Of a stretch of DNA of 23,290 nucleotides, positions 22,795 to 23,290 are shown in pieces. The DNA is from an uncultured Prevotella sp. (lineage in GTDB: Bacteria > Bacteroidota > Bacteroidia > Bacteroidales > Bacteroidaceae), in assembly GCA_900544825.1 (NCBI GenBank), contig UQWP01000059.1:1-23290 (forward strand), read 5' to 3'. The notes under the pieces were generated by a model, which ran no database searches, was not told the origin of the DNA, and worked only from the letters and a program-made list of their open reading frames with translations. Numbering within the stretch: position 1 is the first letter of the stretch; each line of letters opens with the position of its first letter. The position numbers and the translations under genes were made by a program.

Positions 22795-22857
22795 ATATAG
22801 ATGAGCCTCATCATTCAGCTGATAAATCGACCCTTTTCGCCTGCTACTATCTATCCC

Positions 22858-22907
22858 TCATCCTTCTGGTTACCATGCTTCATCCTTCTGATTACTATAC
22901 TTCATCC
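22858..22907. repeat. 22-bp tandem repeat, two and a half units
   Basis: Units begin at 22858 and 22880, with a partial third at 22902. The conserved part is TCATCCTTCTGGTTAC (TCATCCTTCTGATTAC in the second). The period is exactly 22 bp, but the sequence is unrelated to the other 22-bp arrays in the window. Confidence 0.8.
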
Positions 22908-23165
22908 CAACATTCATAACAAAGACGACCAATATTCATTATCAAAACATCCATTATTGAATATATCAGATCCTTTCATCACCTATACAGTAACCATCTT
23001 GAGCCAGGCATATCACCATATTCAAGCTTAACTATCGATTACCACCTCAAAATAAAGAGAAAACTCCATTCACACTTAACCAACTCATTTTCAATACAAT
23101 CCACATTCAGTGAAAGGAGATTTATCTTTCACTTTAAATATTTTCTGCAAATTTATTCCTTAAAA

Positions 23166-23197
23166 TTTGGTGGATTCAAAAAAAAGTAGTACCTTTG
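23166..23197 (+). promoter_or_regulatory. Promoter of the second tRNA-Ser
   Basis: TTTG (23166-23169), exactly 20 bp, then TACCTTTG (23190-23197). Boxes and spacing are conserved from copy 1 while the spacer bases have changed, which implies that the second copy is expressed. Confidence 0.85.
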
Positions 23198-23241
23198 CAT
23201 CCGCTTAAGAAAACCAAGCTATAGTCATCCAGACTGAATTT

Positions 23242-23290
23242 GGAGAGATGGTAGAGTGGTCGATTACAACGGTCTTGAAAACCGTCGTAC
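23242..23290 (+). tRNA. tRNA-Ser (UGA), second copy, cut by the window end
   Basis: The 49 bases present are identical to the first copy, through the anticodon TGA (23276-23278) and the start of the variable arm. Whether the 3' half is intact cannot be seen here. Confidence 0.85.

Larger units (their letters stand above)
22469..23162. other. Non-coding spacer between the two tRNA-Ser genes
   Basis: About 690 bp of AT-rich DNA without a convincing gene: the open frames are short, start poorly and show no protein-like composition. It holds two arrays with 22-bp period (22683-22748, 22858-22907), an 18-bp palindrome (22777-22794), a smaller palindrome CACTTAAGTG (22539-22548) and the hairpin GTGAAAG/CTTTCAC (23110-23132). 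Its two ends share weak similarity (TTCACACTT...AACTCATT near 22474 and 23072), as if it had grown by duplication. Confidence 0.6.
23163..23290 (+). repeat. Long direct repeat, copy 2 (tRNA-Ser promoter, leader and gene)
   Basis: Second copy of 22268-22395, cut by the window end. Confidence 0.9.

Noticed and set aside
22683..22907. CRISPR-like array
   Set aside because: The 22-bp units are contiguous and imperfect with no regular spacers, and no cas gene is in the window.
22801..23031. 76-aa open frame between the tRNA-Ser genes
   Set aside because: It spans a 22-bp tandem repeat that is not a multiple of three, has odd composition and no promoter. Probably chance.

Overview
The window looks like chromosomal DNA of a Bacteroidales species, most likely Prevotellaceae (Prevotella/Segatella type). 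The evidence is a SusC/SusD pair, many promoters of the Bacteroidetes form (TTTG, about 20 bp, TAnnTTTG), sparse Shine-Dalgarno sequences, and housekeeping proteins of Bacteroidales type. The species name is inference. I see no transposase, integrase, CRISPR array or phage gene.

Layout. (1) 64-498: mscL on +, then about 390 bp of non-coding DNA with a nested hairpin, an array of four 22-bp repeats and a strong promoter. (2) 890-5677: a SusC-like TonB-dependent receptor and its SusD-like lipoprotein on +. The receptor's signal-peptide end is one base out of frame at a run of six C. No glycosidase, sensor or sigma factor adjoins the pair. (3) 5794-10142, on -: a probable transcription unit of a 71-aa membrane protein, an AmgK-like sugar kinase fused to a RapZ C-terminal domain, a MurU-like nucleotidyltransferase and guaA. 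A bidirectional terminator separates it from susD. Directly upstream on the same strand is an orphan promoter-hairpin-terminator unit of about 120 nt that looks like a small RNA. (4) 10495-12429, on -: groES-groEL, preceded by strong inverted repeats and an alpha/beta hydrolase gene. (5) 13586-18463, on +: sppA, lpxK, a purine nucleoside phosphorylase gene and thiL, probably one operon; lpxK and the phosphorylase gene overlap by 116 bp. (6) 18603-22026: tRNA-Phe, a GH28 polygalacturonase on +, trmO on - and thyX on +. (7) 22027-23290: a non-coding stretch with a second small-RNA-like unit and two near-identical tRNA-Ser(UGA) genes 895 bp apart. The second is cut by the window end. DNA between them holds two more 22-bp-period arrays and an 18-bp perfect palindrome.

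How the genes fit together. The kinase-RapZ fusion and the MurU-like transferase together resemble the anabolic amino-sugar recycling route (sugar to sugar-1-phosphate to UDP-sugar) that supplies peptidoglycan synthesis. The RapZ domain, known in enterobacteria as a GlcN6P sensor and small-RNA adaptor, suggests a built-in regulatory input, and the small-RNA-like unit next door makes that worth testing. LpxK and SppA belong to envelope biogenesis. GuaA, the phosphorylase, ThiL and ThyX are nucleotide and cofactor metabolism. SusCD and the GH28 enzyme handle external glycans but are far apart and need not act together.
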